A DNA stretch of 64,000 nucleotides, taken from the NCBI GenBank assembly GCA_018340375.1, contig JAFFJZ010000004.1, forward strand, positions 44,618,001-44,682,000. The letters are read 5' to 3'. A program made the position numbers and the translations under genes. The notes under the pieces were generated by a model. That model did not search any database. It was not told where the DNA came from and saw only the letters and a list, made by a program, of their open reading frames with translations. The stretch is from Gonatopus flavifemur. Taxonomy: Eukaryota; Arthropoda; Insecta; Hymenoptera; Dryinidae. Of the stretch, positions 35,041 through 46,822 are shown piece by piece. The first letter of the stretch is position 1. Every line of letters starts with the position of its first letter.

Positions 35041-35124
35041 AATTTTGTCCAGCTTTTTGGCATTTGGCCCCACTGTGCAACGTTCACCTCGTGTTCAATG
35101 CGATGTAGAGAATATTGAAAACCT

Positions 35125-35215
35125 CGGAGAGAATCGAACCTACCAATTCCTACCTAATGTTGCGCGATCTACTATCCTAACGCCCTTACGACCTAAACTA
35201 AACCGGTACCTACGC
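35125..35215 (-). repeat. tRNA-like / SINE-like segment
   Basis: Just outside the RAG1-like element, the - strand carries a B-box GGTTCGATTCTCTCC (35132-35146) preceded by an A-box-like GTCGTAAGGGCGTTAGGATAG about 45 nt upstream. No complete cloverleaf. Confidence 0.35.
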
Positions 35216-35399
35216 GATGCATTAGAAAAGATCAATTGAAGTGACGTGTTTATCCGATTCAATCATCCGTCGGTTGAATATAATAATCTATGAGCCTGTG
35301 TGAAAATTGCAGTTCGGTTGACAGATGTTAGGTTAGAATTTATGTGATCAAAAAATGAATGAATTATTTTTGTGAAATGTGTGGTGGTTATTTCTTGAA

Positions 35400-36950
35400 T
35401 AATGTGTATCAAAAAATCTGTTAGTAAGTGCAAAATGAATTAGTAAATGTCATAGCTGTTGTAACATGTCAAAAAATCATAATTTGTTGATGCAGTGAAA
35501 ATGAATTTTCTTCAAATACTTACATCAATACTTCTAGGCAAAAACTCAGAGATCATATCAGTTTTGTAATAAATATGAGTCATGAAGAACTCATTTGATC
35601 CAAAATATGTCAAAAGAATGTTCAAAATGAATTGCAAAAAACTTGGATTATTCACTTGCAGCTCGACGGATGGTTTTACTTTTCAAATTGAAGAGTACTC
35701 TTCACGTTGAAATTTTCAAATTTGAGGAAAAAGACTTATTTTCTGAGTTGAATTCGTTGTTAGGGTGATGACAAACTTGTAGGAAGAGTTTGAAAGTTGG
35801 GTGGAATCTATATTGATCAGGAAAGTCCAAATCGTGTGGCAAAAGTTAGAAAATCTGTCAACTTAGCTTACGGCACATGGGTATTCTATTAGCTTTTCTT
35901 CACTAAACGAAATCTAGGACGGAGAAATGTATCAAGATTCAGTAAAATCGAGTTGGTACAGAGTAAGAGAGGACAGATATATTCATTGAATTTTATTGGT
36001 TATTATAAAAATGTTGATAAATACGTAAAGGCTATGTATGACTCAATTTATCGTCTCTCAATATTTTTGTTTCAACGCTTTTATATTGTGTGCATTTTTG
36101 TATCTTTTCACTAGTAGGTCGAGGAAACATGTGTATTGAACCTGTTTTATAAATATAATAACATTTATTTGTAGGAATATGATACAACATTATTGGAACA
36201 AAAATATTAAAAGACGACACATTGGATCTTCTATAGCCTTTCCTTATTTATCAACATTTTTATAATAACCAGTGAAATTCAATGAATATATCTGTCCTCT
36301 CTTACTCTGTACCAACTTGATTTTACTAAATTTTGATACTTTTCTCCTGCCTAGATTTCGTTTAGTGAAGAAAAGCTGATAGAATACCCATGTGTCGTGA
36401 GCTAAGTTGACAGATTTTCTAACTTTTGCCTCACGATTTGGACATTCCTGATCAATATAGATTCCATCCAACTTTCAAACTCTTCCTAAAAGTTTATCAT
36501 CACCCCGACAACAAATTCAACTCAGAACATAAGGCTTTTTCCTCAAATTTGAAAATTTCAACTTCAAGAATACTCTTTAAATTGAAGAGTAAAATCATCC
36601 AACGCGCTTCAAGTAAATAATTCAAGCTTTTTGAAATTCATTTTAAACATTCGCTTGAAATATTTTTGATCAAATGAGTCCTTCGTGACTCATATTATGA
36701 CAAAATTGATGTGAGTTTTTTGAGAAATGTGAGTTTTGAGAAATTAAATGTGAGTTTTTTTTCCCGAGAAATATTGATGTAAATCAATATTGATATTGAT
36801 TGATATTGATATTGTTGTTGTTGATATTGTCGTGTATTTGAATAGAATTCATTTTCACCACATCAGCAAATTACGATTTTTTACATATTACAACAGTGAT
36901 GACTGATCCAATAATTCATTTTGCACTCAATAACAGATTTTTTATCTATA
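35400..36950. repeat. 1.5-kb inverted repeat with coding-like arms
   Basis: 35440-36020 is repeated in inverted order at 36240-36900. Both arms encode, in opposite directions, the same peptide-like stretch (KVRKSVNLA, FFTKRNLGRR, KRGQIYSLNF, GYYKNVDK): 35800-36015 on + with one stop, and 36244-36471 on - without a stop. I do not recognise the family. The spacer 36020-36240 holds nothing recognisable. Confidence 0.6.
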
Positions 36951-37939
36951 TTAATCAAGAAATGACGAAAGAAGAGTACTTGGTCGAAACTTATATTTGA
37001 TTATGACGAAACACATCACATATTCATTCAGGTCATGCTCTTTGAATAATACTCAAATGATGTGTATGATGATGTGCCGTGTAGAAAAAAAAATGATGCT
37101 GAATAGTTAATAAATCAACCTTATGAGAATTGTGATAAGTTATATGAAATACTTATTTCGCTGGTGATGGTTGAACGTTTGTTAAGTGTTTTTCTGTATG
37201 CATAACGTGGAAAATCTTGTGAAATTCTCATAAGTTCCGCCTAATTATAACCCAAATACTTAGTTGAGTTAAACTTATCACTTACTGACGAGTAAGTCAC
37301 GAGTTTTACTTAACTAGTTCTCCCTCACTAGTGCCTCACGAGTTGTGGGGAAAAACTTATGATATTTCTACCAGGGATGCGAGCGTTCGTCATGATTCTT
37401 TCTACCGTATAGCCATGGCTTTGTATAACCAAACTGCTCAGTTAGCAATATTTGTTTCCTCTCAAAAATATTCGTCCCAGAAAAAATCATCAGATCTACT
37501 CAGATCTGTAGAAATTTTATTAGATTTGATTTTTGACTCACGAGATCCGATTTGATGTCTTTAGATCTTGGCACATCTAGTTAGATCTCTGTAAATTTAC
37601 AGAGTGAATTTGATCTTGATAAACAATTGACTTTTCTGATATAAAAAATATTATGGTACTTGTATGTGTATGAATTTGAATTTGAGTATATATGCTAACA
37701 AATACACAGTCCAGATCTATATCGATCACTTTAGATCTGAACAAAAATTAGATTTGATTAGATCTAATAATTTTTACCCGGATAGACGATTTGAATCCGG
37801 TGATTTTTAGGTTCTTCATATGCAAATATTGTATTTCTATCTAACAAATATACTGAGAACAAAATGTTGTTCATATTTTCCTCTGAAGAAATATTATTTG
37901 AATTCAGAAATGAGTTTCATACTTCTTCCTTCATTTTAG

Positions 37940-39123
37940 CAAGTGACATCCCCAATGAGAGACAAGTGATTACAAATTCTGATTCTGAAGAGTCTACAGA
38001 CGAAATCAGTGATTCCGAGTCAAGTTCAGAACAAGTATCAGCAACAAAAATTCTTTGTGAAGCGGAAGCGTCCAATGAACTTGTACTTCCAAGCCATCAA
38101 AGGTGTTGTTCGCACACCTTAAATCTAAGAGCTTCTGTGGATATCTTGAAAGCTTTGAAAGACAAAAAAAGAGGAAATTATGCCCGTCTTCATGGATCTG
38201 TATTTGGAAAGTGTAGTGTTTTTTGGAATTTGAATTCAAGATCACCTAAGGCAGTTGAAGTATATCAAGAAATTTGTGGAAAAGCCTCAACTTCACCTGT
38301 ACCAACAAGGTGTAATTCACAGCACGATTGCCTGCTGGACCTGGTTAAAGTTAGGAATCAGCTGAATGAATTTTGTAAAGCACACGAGTTACTAGAGTTC
38401 AAAGAAATTGAATTTATTTTCCTTGAAGAATATATCGATTGCGTTGGTCCTCTGTCACAAGTATTGGATCGTTTACAATCCGAGAACAATTGTTATTACG
38501 GTATATTACTCCCAGAATTGTTCCGTCTTAAGAAAGATCTCCGGAAATCAGAGATGTGGGCTCTTACTTATTGTACAGTTCTAATAAAACATGTATTGAC
38601 AAGCCTCGAAGAGCGCTTTAGCGTTTATCTATCCTTATCACCAATGGTGAATGATGCTATTCTAGCTTCTGTGTCGCACCCTTCCTTCAAATTGATATGG
38701 GTTCCAAAAGATAAGAAAGAAATGATCAAACAGCTTTTTATACAAGAAGCCTGTAGGACAAAACCTAAGAAACCAAATGATGGCAGTAAAAAAAACGAAG
38801 AAAAATGCCAAGCCCGAGAATTATACAAAAATGATGACGATGAATTTGGAGAGTCTTCAGATAATTCGGAAGGAATGAGCGGCACACAGCTAGAGTGTAT
38901 GCAGTATCTAAAGGACAGTTCAGAAAATTTGGAAATGTTGAAAAAATATTCTAGTATCGCAGAAATGTTTATACGGTTCAACACCACACTCCCATCTTCT
39001 GCACCGGTAGAGCGTTTGTTTTCTTATTGTGGTATGATTATGCTACCTCATCGTCGCAAAATGGCAGACAAAAACTTTGAATATCAATTATTACTAAAGG
39101 CAAACGCTCATATGAGTGTTTGA
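37940..39123 (+). pseudogene. hAT transposase exon 5 (C-terminal, dimerisation domain)
   Basis: It opens after a TTCATTTTAG acceptor with SDIPNERQVITNSDSEES and runs 394 codons to a stop at 39121-39123 without interruption. It contains HQRCCSHTLNLRASVDI (CxxH insertion-domain start), VPTRCNSQHDCLLDL (RW-like region) and the hAT dimerisation block with TLPSSAPVERLFSYCGMIM and HRRKMADKNFEYQLLLKAN. This is the best preserved part of the gene. Together with exons 1-4 it gives a full-length BED-hAT transposase with one premature stop in exon 3. It could be a degraded transposon or a recently lost domesticated copy. Confidence 0.8.
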
Positions 39124-39904
39124 TGAATGATGCGAGCAGGCTTAGTTGATTAGTTTGTCTTCTATAAATGAATTATACATTTTATATAAGTAATTATAAC
39201 ATTCGGAGCATAATTCATTTATGTAAGTAATTATAATCAAACCAGATGGATAAAATATAGGGGAAAATTAGATGAGGAGGGTCACAAAATTAATTCGTGT
39301 AATCTGTACAAAACTAATAAATGAACATAAAAGGTTCAATAAACTACTGAGTAGACTGAGATTTTTTGAACCTATTTTCTGTTTAAAACCTATTTTAAAT
39401 ACCTATTTCATATCTTGTATTTCAATAGACTTGATGAAACTATTTTACAATTTGTATTTTAAATAGGTTTTGAAAACTATACTGTATTTTCTATTTAAAA
39501 TAGGTTTTTCAACCTATTTTTGACATCTCTGGTAATTACCCCAACCTCTCCGATTTAAATTTGTACGGATGATGTTTTGTCCTTATTGAGACTCCCGCCC
39601 ATGCAGAGAATAGAAATAGATGAATTGTGAACACGAAGATTTTCTGAACGGTCACTTCTATAGCTTTGATATGTAAAACAAGTGTGATAGAGAATTCTAA
39701 CAAGTCTGAACTCGCTAAGCAAATCTGAACCAAATTTTCCACGGAGACTGAATAATAAGATCCTCATGGACTACTGATGCTGAAATGATGCCGATTGAGA
39801 TCTATCATTCTAGCTACAATTCACTCCCTGAATATTGTCAACAACTTCTTTCTCGCTCAAATGCCAGTCCTTGATCGAGTGAGCATTCAGCAATATTCAG
39901 AGAG
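39124..39904. other. Downstream of hAT gene, no gene recognised
   Basis: AT-rich, with AACCTATTTTAAATAG-type short palindromes at 39380-39525. The sequence TTGACATCTCTGG near 39518-39534 could be a hAT right end, but no matching left end was found. Confidence 0.35.
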
Positions 39905-40205
39905 TCCTGTTTCAAGAATCCGATTTAAATTTATTAACTCGTTAATCAATTTGAATCAGATTTTTGTCCGGGAATTTTCCTATTTGATCTTATTCAAATA
40001 TAATCGGTTAGAATAGGAAATTTCTACTCAATGGGATATAATCAGTGAATTCAAATGTACATGATCCGAATTTCCTGTTTATATCTCATTGAGTGAAAAT
40101 TTCCTATTCAAACTAATTAGAATTGCATGAGATCAAATAGGAAAATTCCTGGGCAAAAATCTGATTCATACTCATTGACCAGTTAATAGGTTTGAAACGG
40201 ATCTT
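39905..40205. mobile_element. Palindromic MITE-like element
   Basis: The arms carry GGAATTTTCCTATTTGATCT at left and the complement of GAGATCAAATAGGAAAATTC at right, plus GAATAGGAAATTT / AAATTTCCTATTC nearer the centre (40050-40070). The outer match CCTGTTTCAAGAATCCG / CGGATCTTCTAAGCAGG is imperfect. Confidence 0.55.
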
Positions 40206-42330
40206 CTAAGCAGGGAGCGCTCTATTTCGGCACGAGGTTGAAGGATTTTATTCCTAACGCTACGAAACTGGATCAATAAATAATCCCTTGTATTAAGCAA
40301 TACCCTGGTGAAAATATGATATACGTTTGCGGAAGGAAGTGTCATTTTACTCTCCAAAATGTGCGGATCTTCGCTTGATGTACATTTGCATTCAATTTTT
40401 ATGAGACTTCGTGACATCGATGACACTTTATTTTTACCAGGGTATAATATTTCATGTCCGTTTTGGCTGTACTTCCATGTAATGCACTTTACGGAATTGT
40501 AACATCCTTTCACATGAGATCGGTACACCTCGTTTCTCACTGGGGCACTATTAGCACCCTTCTTGTTATTCCACCCAACAATGGCGTGGATGGTAGATCA
40601 CCCGCTGCGAAACTAACTTTCTAAAACGTTTTTAGTATTCAATACACTGGCATAGTGAGTGTTACATTCGAGCGTAGGAAAGACCAGGGAGAAAGATCGC
40701 GTGGAGGGGAAAAAAGCTGGAGAACCCGTTGGCAGTGTAAATCGAGCTCACAATCCAATCAGACACCTCTTCCTCTTCCACCCTACCGACCCTGTTGCCT
40801 GCCCTCGAGGCTTGTCAGGAGCAAAGTTGTAAGAGATGGAGGGTGCTATGGGTGTTGAAGTATGGGATACGAGAAGGGAAAGAGAAACGAGAGAAGAGGA
40901 TTTGACTTACTTCGAAGGGCCACAGAGACAGCTCGAGGCCAGAGATAGGCAGAGAGTATTGCGGACTACGCGAAAGACAACAAGATATTTTCAAGTACGA
41001 TTTTGATAGAATTTTCAAATGAGCTTCAATTGCGTTAAACGCTACAGTTTTCAGGTTGAGGAAATATTTTCTCAAACGACATTTTCAAGTCTTACGCGGA
41101 TAAAAGTGACAGAGTTTTTCTTGTCATCGTCGTTGCCGTAAGAACATTATCAATGTACTCAGCTGCTTTTTTTCAATAATTTCCATGTTCTCCCTGTATA
41201 TAAAATTCTGATCTGATTTTTTTAACTTGAGTAGGCAAAGTGCCATTGTAGTGATTTGAGTGTATCAAGCCGATGAGATCAGTTATGTTCCCAAATATGT
41301 GATTATATAACTCTCACAGTCACATTTCTGGGAATCTTGCAAGCGTCTTCGTTGATCAAACAGTAGTTCAATGAAAAAATGACAATTCTGAAAAAGATTT
41401 CGAAAATTCTACCGTCATTCAATGGTAGTCTTGAGAACTTTATGTCTAGTATCTCTTGAGAATGAATGGTCAATCTTTGGGATTGGATGAGCTTAGGATG
41501 TTTCTGCTTTTATCAGTAAGAACTGCCAAGTACTGTTCATCTGAAATTTCAATTTTGAATACTGTGAATATTTGTAGTTTTCCAAAAGTTAGCGTTATTC
41601 TGGTATTTATATTTCAGAATATATTCATCTGAATTTACTACCCATTCCATAATTTATTTATTATGGGGATATACAAACGGATGGTTCATTGGTATATCAA
41701 TTTTGACAACTCAAGCTTATATAATCCTTCTATCATTCTGATCTTACTGATGTTCATGCATCATTAGATATGAGCCCACAGAGGGAGAATGAGCTGGTAA
41801 TGGCATCCGAGCTACAGTTAACATATAGACAGCAAGGAATGATTGTCATTTCCACCGGAATTCTTGTTAAATTCGACGAAAATTTGATCTATTCAACAAG
41901 AATTCCTAGGAACAAGAATCTATGGGAGATATATATTTCTTGCCATCCATATATCAACTAGAGTCCCGGTGAAAGGAACAGTTCATTTTTCTTCGAACAG
42001 GTTTTGATTCTCCGCAATTCATTTGGACTTCTAAAATTTTAATATTGAATGAATTGCTCTCATTTCAGAACATGATATGTATTTTTGTTTGAGCTATCAC
42101 AGCATTCATGTATTCGTTGATCCGTGAATAGGCATGCAGCTGGATAACAAACCGACGTCAACATATTTTTTAGAATCCTAAGAGATATGTTCCAAAAGCA
42201 CGGAAACTTTCGGAGAAGTTTGTAAAATACATCTTTCTATATCCAAAAATATGAATTCCCAAATAATTGTTATGAATAGTTCATCGGTTTTTCTGTACAT
42301 TCCGTACTTTGAGGTTTTTGAGGTTGGTCC
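40206..42330. other. No gene recognised
   Basis: A somewhat more GC-rich patch at 40560-41080 has short frames on both strands but no motif or codon pattern that I can support. The rest is AT-rich with nothing recognisable. It could be one of the few single-copy host stretches of the window. Confidence 0.4.
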
Positions 42331-42334
42331 GTTG

Positions 42335-42830
42335 CCAAAATTTCCGAATTAAAAATAACGGATTCAATATGGCGGATTGAAATTTGTAAAAGTGAGGGAC
42401 TTATTGTTGAAATTACTGTTAGAGAGATGCACAGTTGTGTCAATCTTAGGAAAGTTAGCTAGACCATAAGAAAAAGGATAAGTCGAAATAATTTGCAACT
42501 ACTTTTTTATTATTCTTCAATTATTCCGATCCTAAAACACCTCTTATGACATGCTTCTTATGAAATATCATGAAAATGTTTTATTCAAGTCTGCCATATT
42601 GGATCCACCATTTTGTTCTCAAATTTCGATTTCGGATTTGTAATTGACGATCTAAAACGCCATGATTACCTAGAGTTTAAAGGGTAATCCGCTGAATTTT
42701 TAAATTTTCGTCCACCATATTGGATCCATTATTATGAATTTAGAAAATACGACAATGAATTCGTAATTAGCTACCTAAAAAATCACTGGAAACCAAATTT
42801 GAAGGAAATCCGCTCAATTTGCTTCCTGAT
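42335..42830 (+). repeat. Degenerate RAG1-like-element subterminal repeats
   Basis: Units with GGATTCAATATGGCGG, GCCATATTGGATCCACCATT and CACCATATTGGATCCATTAT match the arrays of the 29741-35077 transposon in both orientations, which points to a decayed related element. No CACAGTG end is visible here. Confidence 0.6.
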
Positions 42831-44384
42831 TAGAAGGAAGCTTTGTGATCGTTTCGAGGAGCCGAACATTTTTTTGTCTCCAACCTCAAAGTCTCTTGGA
42901 CCAGAATGTTTCTCAAAATTCGAGGAAAATTTTTGATTTTGTATCTGTCTGTCTGAATTCTGTCTGTATGTGAAGTTTTTTGCGACCGCCCATATCTTCC
43001 GTCCCTAGTATCCGATCTTCATGAAATTCTTACTATCGTTATAAGTCGTGTCGATAGTGGTCCCATATAAGTTTAAACCTCATCCTCACAGAATTACTGG
43101 AGGGACGGAGGAAAATGTTATAAGAAAGGTGATTCTCGCCACCGCGCGTATCCCCGTTTGCCATTATTCAATTGCAATGAAACTCATACCACTTTCTAGT
43201 TATGATCCCATAATGGGCTCATATGAGTGACATCCGAATCGGTTGAAAATTGTGAAAATTATTGTTTTTGCAATCCGCATCATTTGCCAATATTTTGAGA
43301 ACATGCCCCCCCCCCCCCCCACGTTCGCATCATCCGAATGCCATTAAACTTTGAGCGTTTTCAATCAACATGGCGTTAGTTGTACGACATAAATTTCAGA
43401 CAAATCGGAAATGAGGGAGAAAAAAGGTTAGGACTCAGATTCAAAACAAAATTGGAAACTTTTGTGAACCCTCTTACTATGCATATATCTTCCGTTGCTG
43501 TGTTCCCATCGCCATGAAATTTCTACCACAGTCATAGGTAGTGTTAAAAGTGGACCCATGTAAGTTTCAACCTGATTCTCACAGAATTACTGGAGGGACG
43601 GAGGAAAATGTTATAAAAAAGGTGATTTTTGCGACCGCGCGTATCTCAGTTTCTCATTATTCGATTGCAACGGAAATCATACCATGTTCTTAGTTATGAT
43701 CCAATAGTGGGCCCACATTAGTTACGAATCGCTTGAGAATTGTGAAAATTCTTGTTTTTGCAATCCGCATCGTTTGCCAATATTTTAGAAGCATTTTTCC
43801 TTCATGTTCATATCATCTGAATGCCATGGAACTTTGAGAACATTCAATTCACTAGGTTTTTAGTTGTAGGATATGAATTTCAAGGAAATCGGAAGTGAGG
43901 GAAGAAAAAAGTAAGCAGTACCCATCCAGCACGAATATCGCAGTAATATCACAGTAATATTACAGCAATATTGAAATATTGCAGTTATATTGCAGCAATA
44001 TTACCGCGATATTTGTGCTGAGTGAGTAGGCTTCGAAACGAAATTTGAGAATTTCATAAATACCGCTGTCATGCGGATATCTTTTCTTCCTATCATCCGA
44101 CCGGTATGAAATTCCCGCCATAGTTTGATGTAGTGTTGATACGGGTCCTAAATGAGTTCCAACATGATTTTCGCAGGAATATGGGAAAGGGAAGGGAAAC
44201 ATTTTATCGGAATTTGTCATATTGTGGTATAGTTATCATCCCATTGTGTTCCTGTATAAGTTTCATTCCAATCGGTTCAGAAATGTGAGAAACCAGTATT
44301 CAATAATCTGCATTGTTTGACGATCTTCTTAGCATCCCTTGTATTATGTGTGATTTATGCGAATGTCATGAAACACAGAGTATA

Positions 44385-45466
44385 CCCAATAAACATGAAC
44401 ATATTCAACATATCTTGAAGATATCTTTTGAAAGATATCTACAAGACATATCAAAAAGATATGTTCAAGATGTTTTGTCAAATGTATCTCTAAGATCAGC
44501 AGTTTTGAGGTTATGAGTGCATATGGATAACACTCCAAATGTCTTTGTGCACAATCAAATTGCAAAGGAGGTGGATTCGTTCATAAATTAAAAATTTTAA
44601 TAATCCATGTAAATACTAACAAATTTTGTGAAAAGTACGGTTTCGTAACCTTGCAGTGCGAGCACTAAAAGTAACGAATCTCCAGGTCACAATATTTTGC
44701 AAATTATCGAACTTCTTACGCTGAATTTTATGTACGGCCTTAGTGTACGGTGATTTTATCAAATTCTCATTCACATTTACTGATAAGTTGTTTTTCAATA
44801 ACAGTGAGAAAAAAATAATTTGAAGTCATCTATGATATTCATCAGGCACTAACGATCACTGGATCATATACTTCAATATATTTCACCTACTTCATTAAAC
44901 TGTACAAGTTTTGAGCACAATCAACTTATCTCATATTTGTATATGTAATAAACACCTTGTTCAAAAGATGACGTTTACTCTGAGAATAAACACCGCTGAC
45001 ATTATATTTCACTATGTCATATTGACAATTATGAGCACCATCATCAAACTGTCTGTATGGCTCAGGTCAATGAAGCGTGCGTACGTCGTGAATTGCCCGG
45101 GTTCGAATCCCGCAACCTCAAGGATCCTAAACTCAAGTAAGATATACGGAAGTGATGGAAGAGGGATAGAAGAAAAGAGGAAAGGAAGAAGAGAGAAAGA
45201 GAGGAGAATTTTTTTTTATAGACACACTCAAGATTCTTCTGATATATTTTTATGAATTCTTCAAGACATTTTCAAGACTCGATCGAATACGTCTCAAACA
45301 TATCTTCCGCAAGACCTTCTTAAGATATCTTTAACTTGTCTAAATCAGTCGCGTAAGACATCTTTTAGATTTATAAAAGACATTTTTGAGACCTATTTGC
45401 AAGACATCTTTCAAAATTGCGAGATATCTTTTAGATATCTAAGAGGTGTCTTCTTGTTTGATTGGG
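44385..45466. mobile_element. TA-flanked element with CCCAATMAACA ends and SINE-like insert
   Basis: Ends CCCAATAAACATGAACA and, in complement, CCCAATCAAACAAGAAG, with TA outside on both sides. The subterminal parts are rich in AAGATATCT repeats. It interrupts one of the ~490-bp units, whose halves resume on either side. Confidence 0.65.
45051..45120 (+). repeat. tRNA-like / SINE head
   Basis: A TGGCTCAGGTCAATGAAGCG A-box-like start and a canonical B box GGTTCGAATCCCG are spaced as in a tRNA, but the acceptor stem does not pair well. Purine-rich sequence follows. It lies in the middle of the element at 44385-45466. Confidence 0.45.
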
Positions 45467-45734
45467 TAGTCATATAGTCATTTTTGATTCTATGATATGA
45501 ATTCCGGGCTAATTGGCAAATTTGAGAATTCTGTGAATCGCGGTATCATCTGGATGTCTTCCGTTTCTATCATTCAATTGTTGTCAAGTTTTCACAACAG
45601 GTTCATGCAATGCCGATAATTGTTTGATGCAAGTTTTAACGTCATCCTCACAGAAGAATGGAAGGGGGAAAGGGAAACATGTTATTCACATATATATATA
45701 TATATATATATGTGAATATCCATGTATATATATA

Positions 45735-46304
45735 CTGGGTGATTCAAAATTGCCGTACACTTCTCTGAGAGCAGATTCTTGATGAAATTCTGAGAAGATT
45801 TTGGTCCGGAATATTCAGATCTGATTCTTAGATCCGGAGATATGAGCATTTCTTAATTTTTTGAAAGATCCAAATACCTCGGAAGTACCATATTTCTGAC
45901 TTTTGAATCCAACACCATTCTCTAAATCAGATCACTGGGTGGTCCCTGGAGAAAGATAAATCTAATTTAGCTTCCTTCGTTCTGGAGTTATAGAAATTTG
46001 AAGTTGTTGAATTCTGATGGGCTGGAATGCGAAAAATTCCAAACTGCTATAACTCCACAACGGTGGAAGCTAAATTAGATTCATTTTTTTCCAGGGACAC
46101 CCCGTGATCTGATTTAGAGAAAGGTGTTGGATTCAAAAGTCAGAAATATGGTACTTCCGAAGTATTTGGATTCTTCAAAAAGTTAAAAAATGCTCAAATC
46201 TTCGGATCTAAGGATCAGACCTGAATATTCCGGATCAAAATCTTTTCAGAATTTCATCAAGAATCTGTTCTCAGAAAAGTGTACGGCAATTTTGAATCAC
46301 CCAG
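45735..46304. mobile_element. 570-bp palindromic element, TA target, CTGGGTGATTC ends
   Basis: An almost complete hairpin centred near 46020: CTGGGTGATTCAAAATTGCC and its complement, TA on both sides, inserted in a (TA)n tract. Non-coding. First of four such elements in a row. Confidence 0.88.
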
Positions 46305-46822
46305 TATATATATATACAGGGTGAGGCATTTATTTTGAGACAACGAAATATCTTGGTGGGATCACCTTTTATTGAAAAATGTTTTATACAAAAAATGTAG
46401 GGTGTCAAAGGGGCTATCCAACAGTGACCTTGGAAATGTCCTTGATCTCGATCTGCAAAGTCATTCGGAAGCCAAGTTCAAAATTTCAAATAGGATCCCC
46501 CCTATTTGACCCCGGGGATGAAAAGAGCGGAAAATTTCACGTCAAGATATGACCTTGACCTCAAGGTCGGGGCAATACCAAGATGATTCCAAGGTCAAAA
46601 GAAAAGAAATTTTGTCATACGAGAGGTGTTGTGCAACACGGACGCTGGAACAGGCAGGACCTTGAAACGACCTTGACCTCCAAGGTCGTTTGGAGGTCAC
46701 CTTAGAAATTAAACGAGTCCGTTATTAAACGAGTTTGTTTTTGTCTTGTTACCGTGGGTCTTGTTTTCGGCGAGTCCTCTTTCCTCTCACAATTTTGAAT
46801 GCTTGTTTTACTTGAAATCGAG

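Larger units (their letters stand above)
29741..35077 (+). mobile_element. RAG1/Transib-like transposon with CACAGTG ends
   Basis: A 5,337-bp element. Both ends start CACAGTGGGGCCAAATGCC, and the first 29 bp are identical at left and (in complement) right. CAACG flanks both sides (29736-29740, 35078-35082), a 5-bp duplication as made by Transib and ProtoRAG transposases. Inside are 3 inverted subterminal ~120-bp units at the left, 8 at the right, a promoter region, and a spliced transposase gene (31170-33858). CACAGTG is the exact heptamer of V(D)J recombination signals. No RAG2-like frame is present. Confidence 0.82.
29377..37376. mobile_element. 8-kb inverted-repeat element holding the RAG1-like transposon
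   Basis: Ends CCCTGGTAGAAAT at 29377 and its complement ATTTCTACCAGGG ending at 37376, with GCAT and ATGC just outside. Subterminal sequence on both sides has ACTTAC/GTAAGT-rich degenerate repeats (29395-29540; 37200-37345). No coding sequence of its own is recognised apart from fragments in the inverted repeat at 35.4-36.95 kb. It lies inside hAT intron 4. Confidence 0.55.
42900..45690. repeat. Tandem ~490-bp repeat units
   Basis: The phrase GAATTACTGGAGGGACGGAGG recurs at 43091 and 43584 (493 bp apart) and in decayed form near 44174 and 45646; GTGGTCCCATATAAGTTT recurs within each unit. The same units reappear at 52880-53110 and 57850-58930. A 97-bp palindrome with CAGCACGAATATCGC ends sits at 43927-44023, and a run of 15 C at about 43306-43320. 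Confidence 0.75.

Noticed and set aside
34324..35073. Several open frames on both strands in the subterminal array
   Set aside because: They repeat with the ~121-bp unit and are by-products of the tandem repeat.
29741..35077. A RAG2-like partner gene
   Set aside because: No Kelch-type or PHD-type frame is present in the element on either strand.
40655..41075. A host gene in the more GC-rich patch
   Set aside because: Short frames on both strands without motifs or splice structure.
42900..45690. CRISPR-like array
   Set aside because: Units are ~490 bp and diverged, with no short direct repeat and spacer pattern, in a eukaryotic context.
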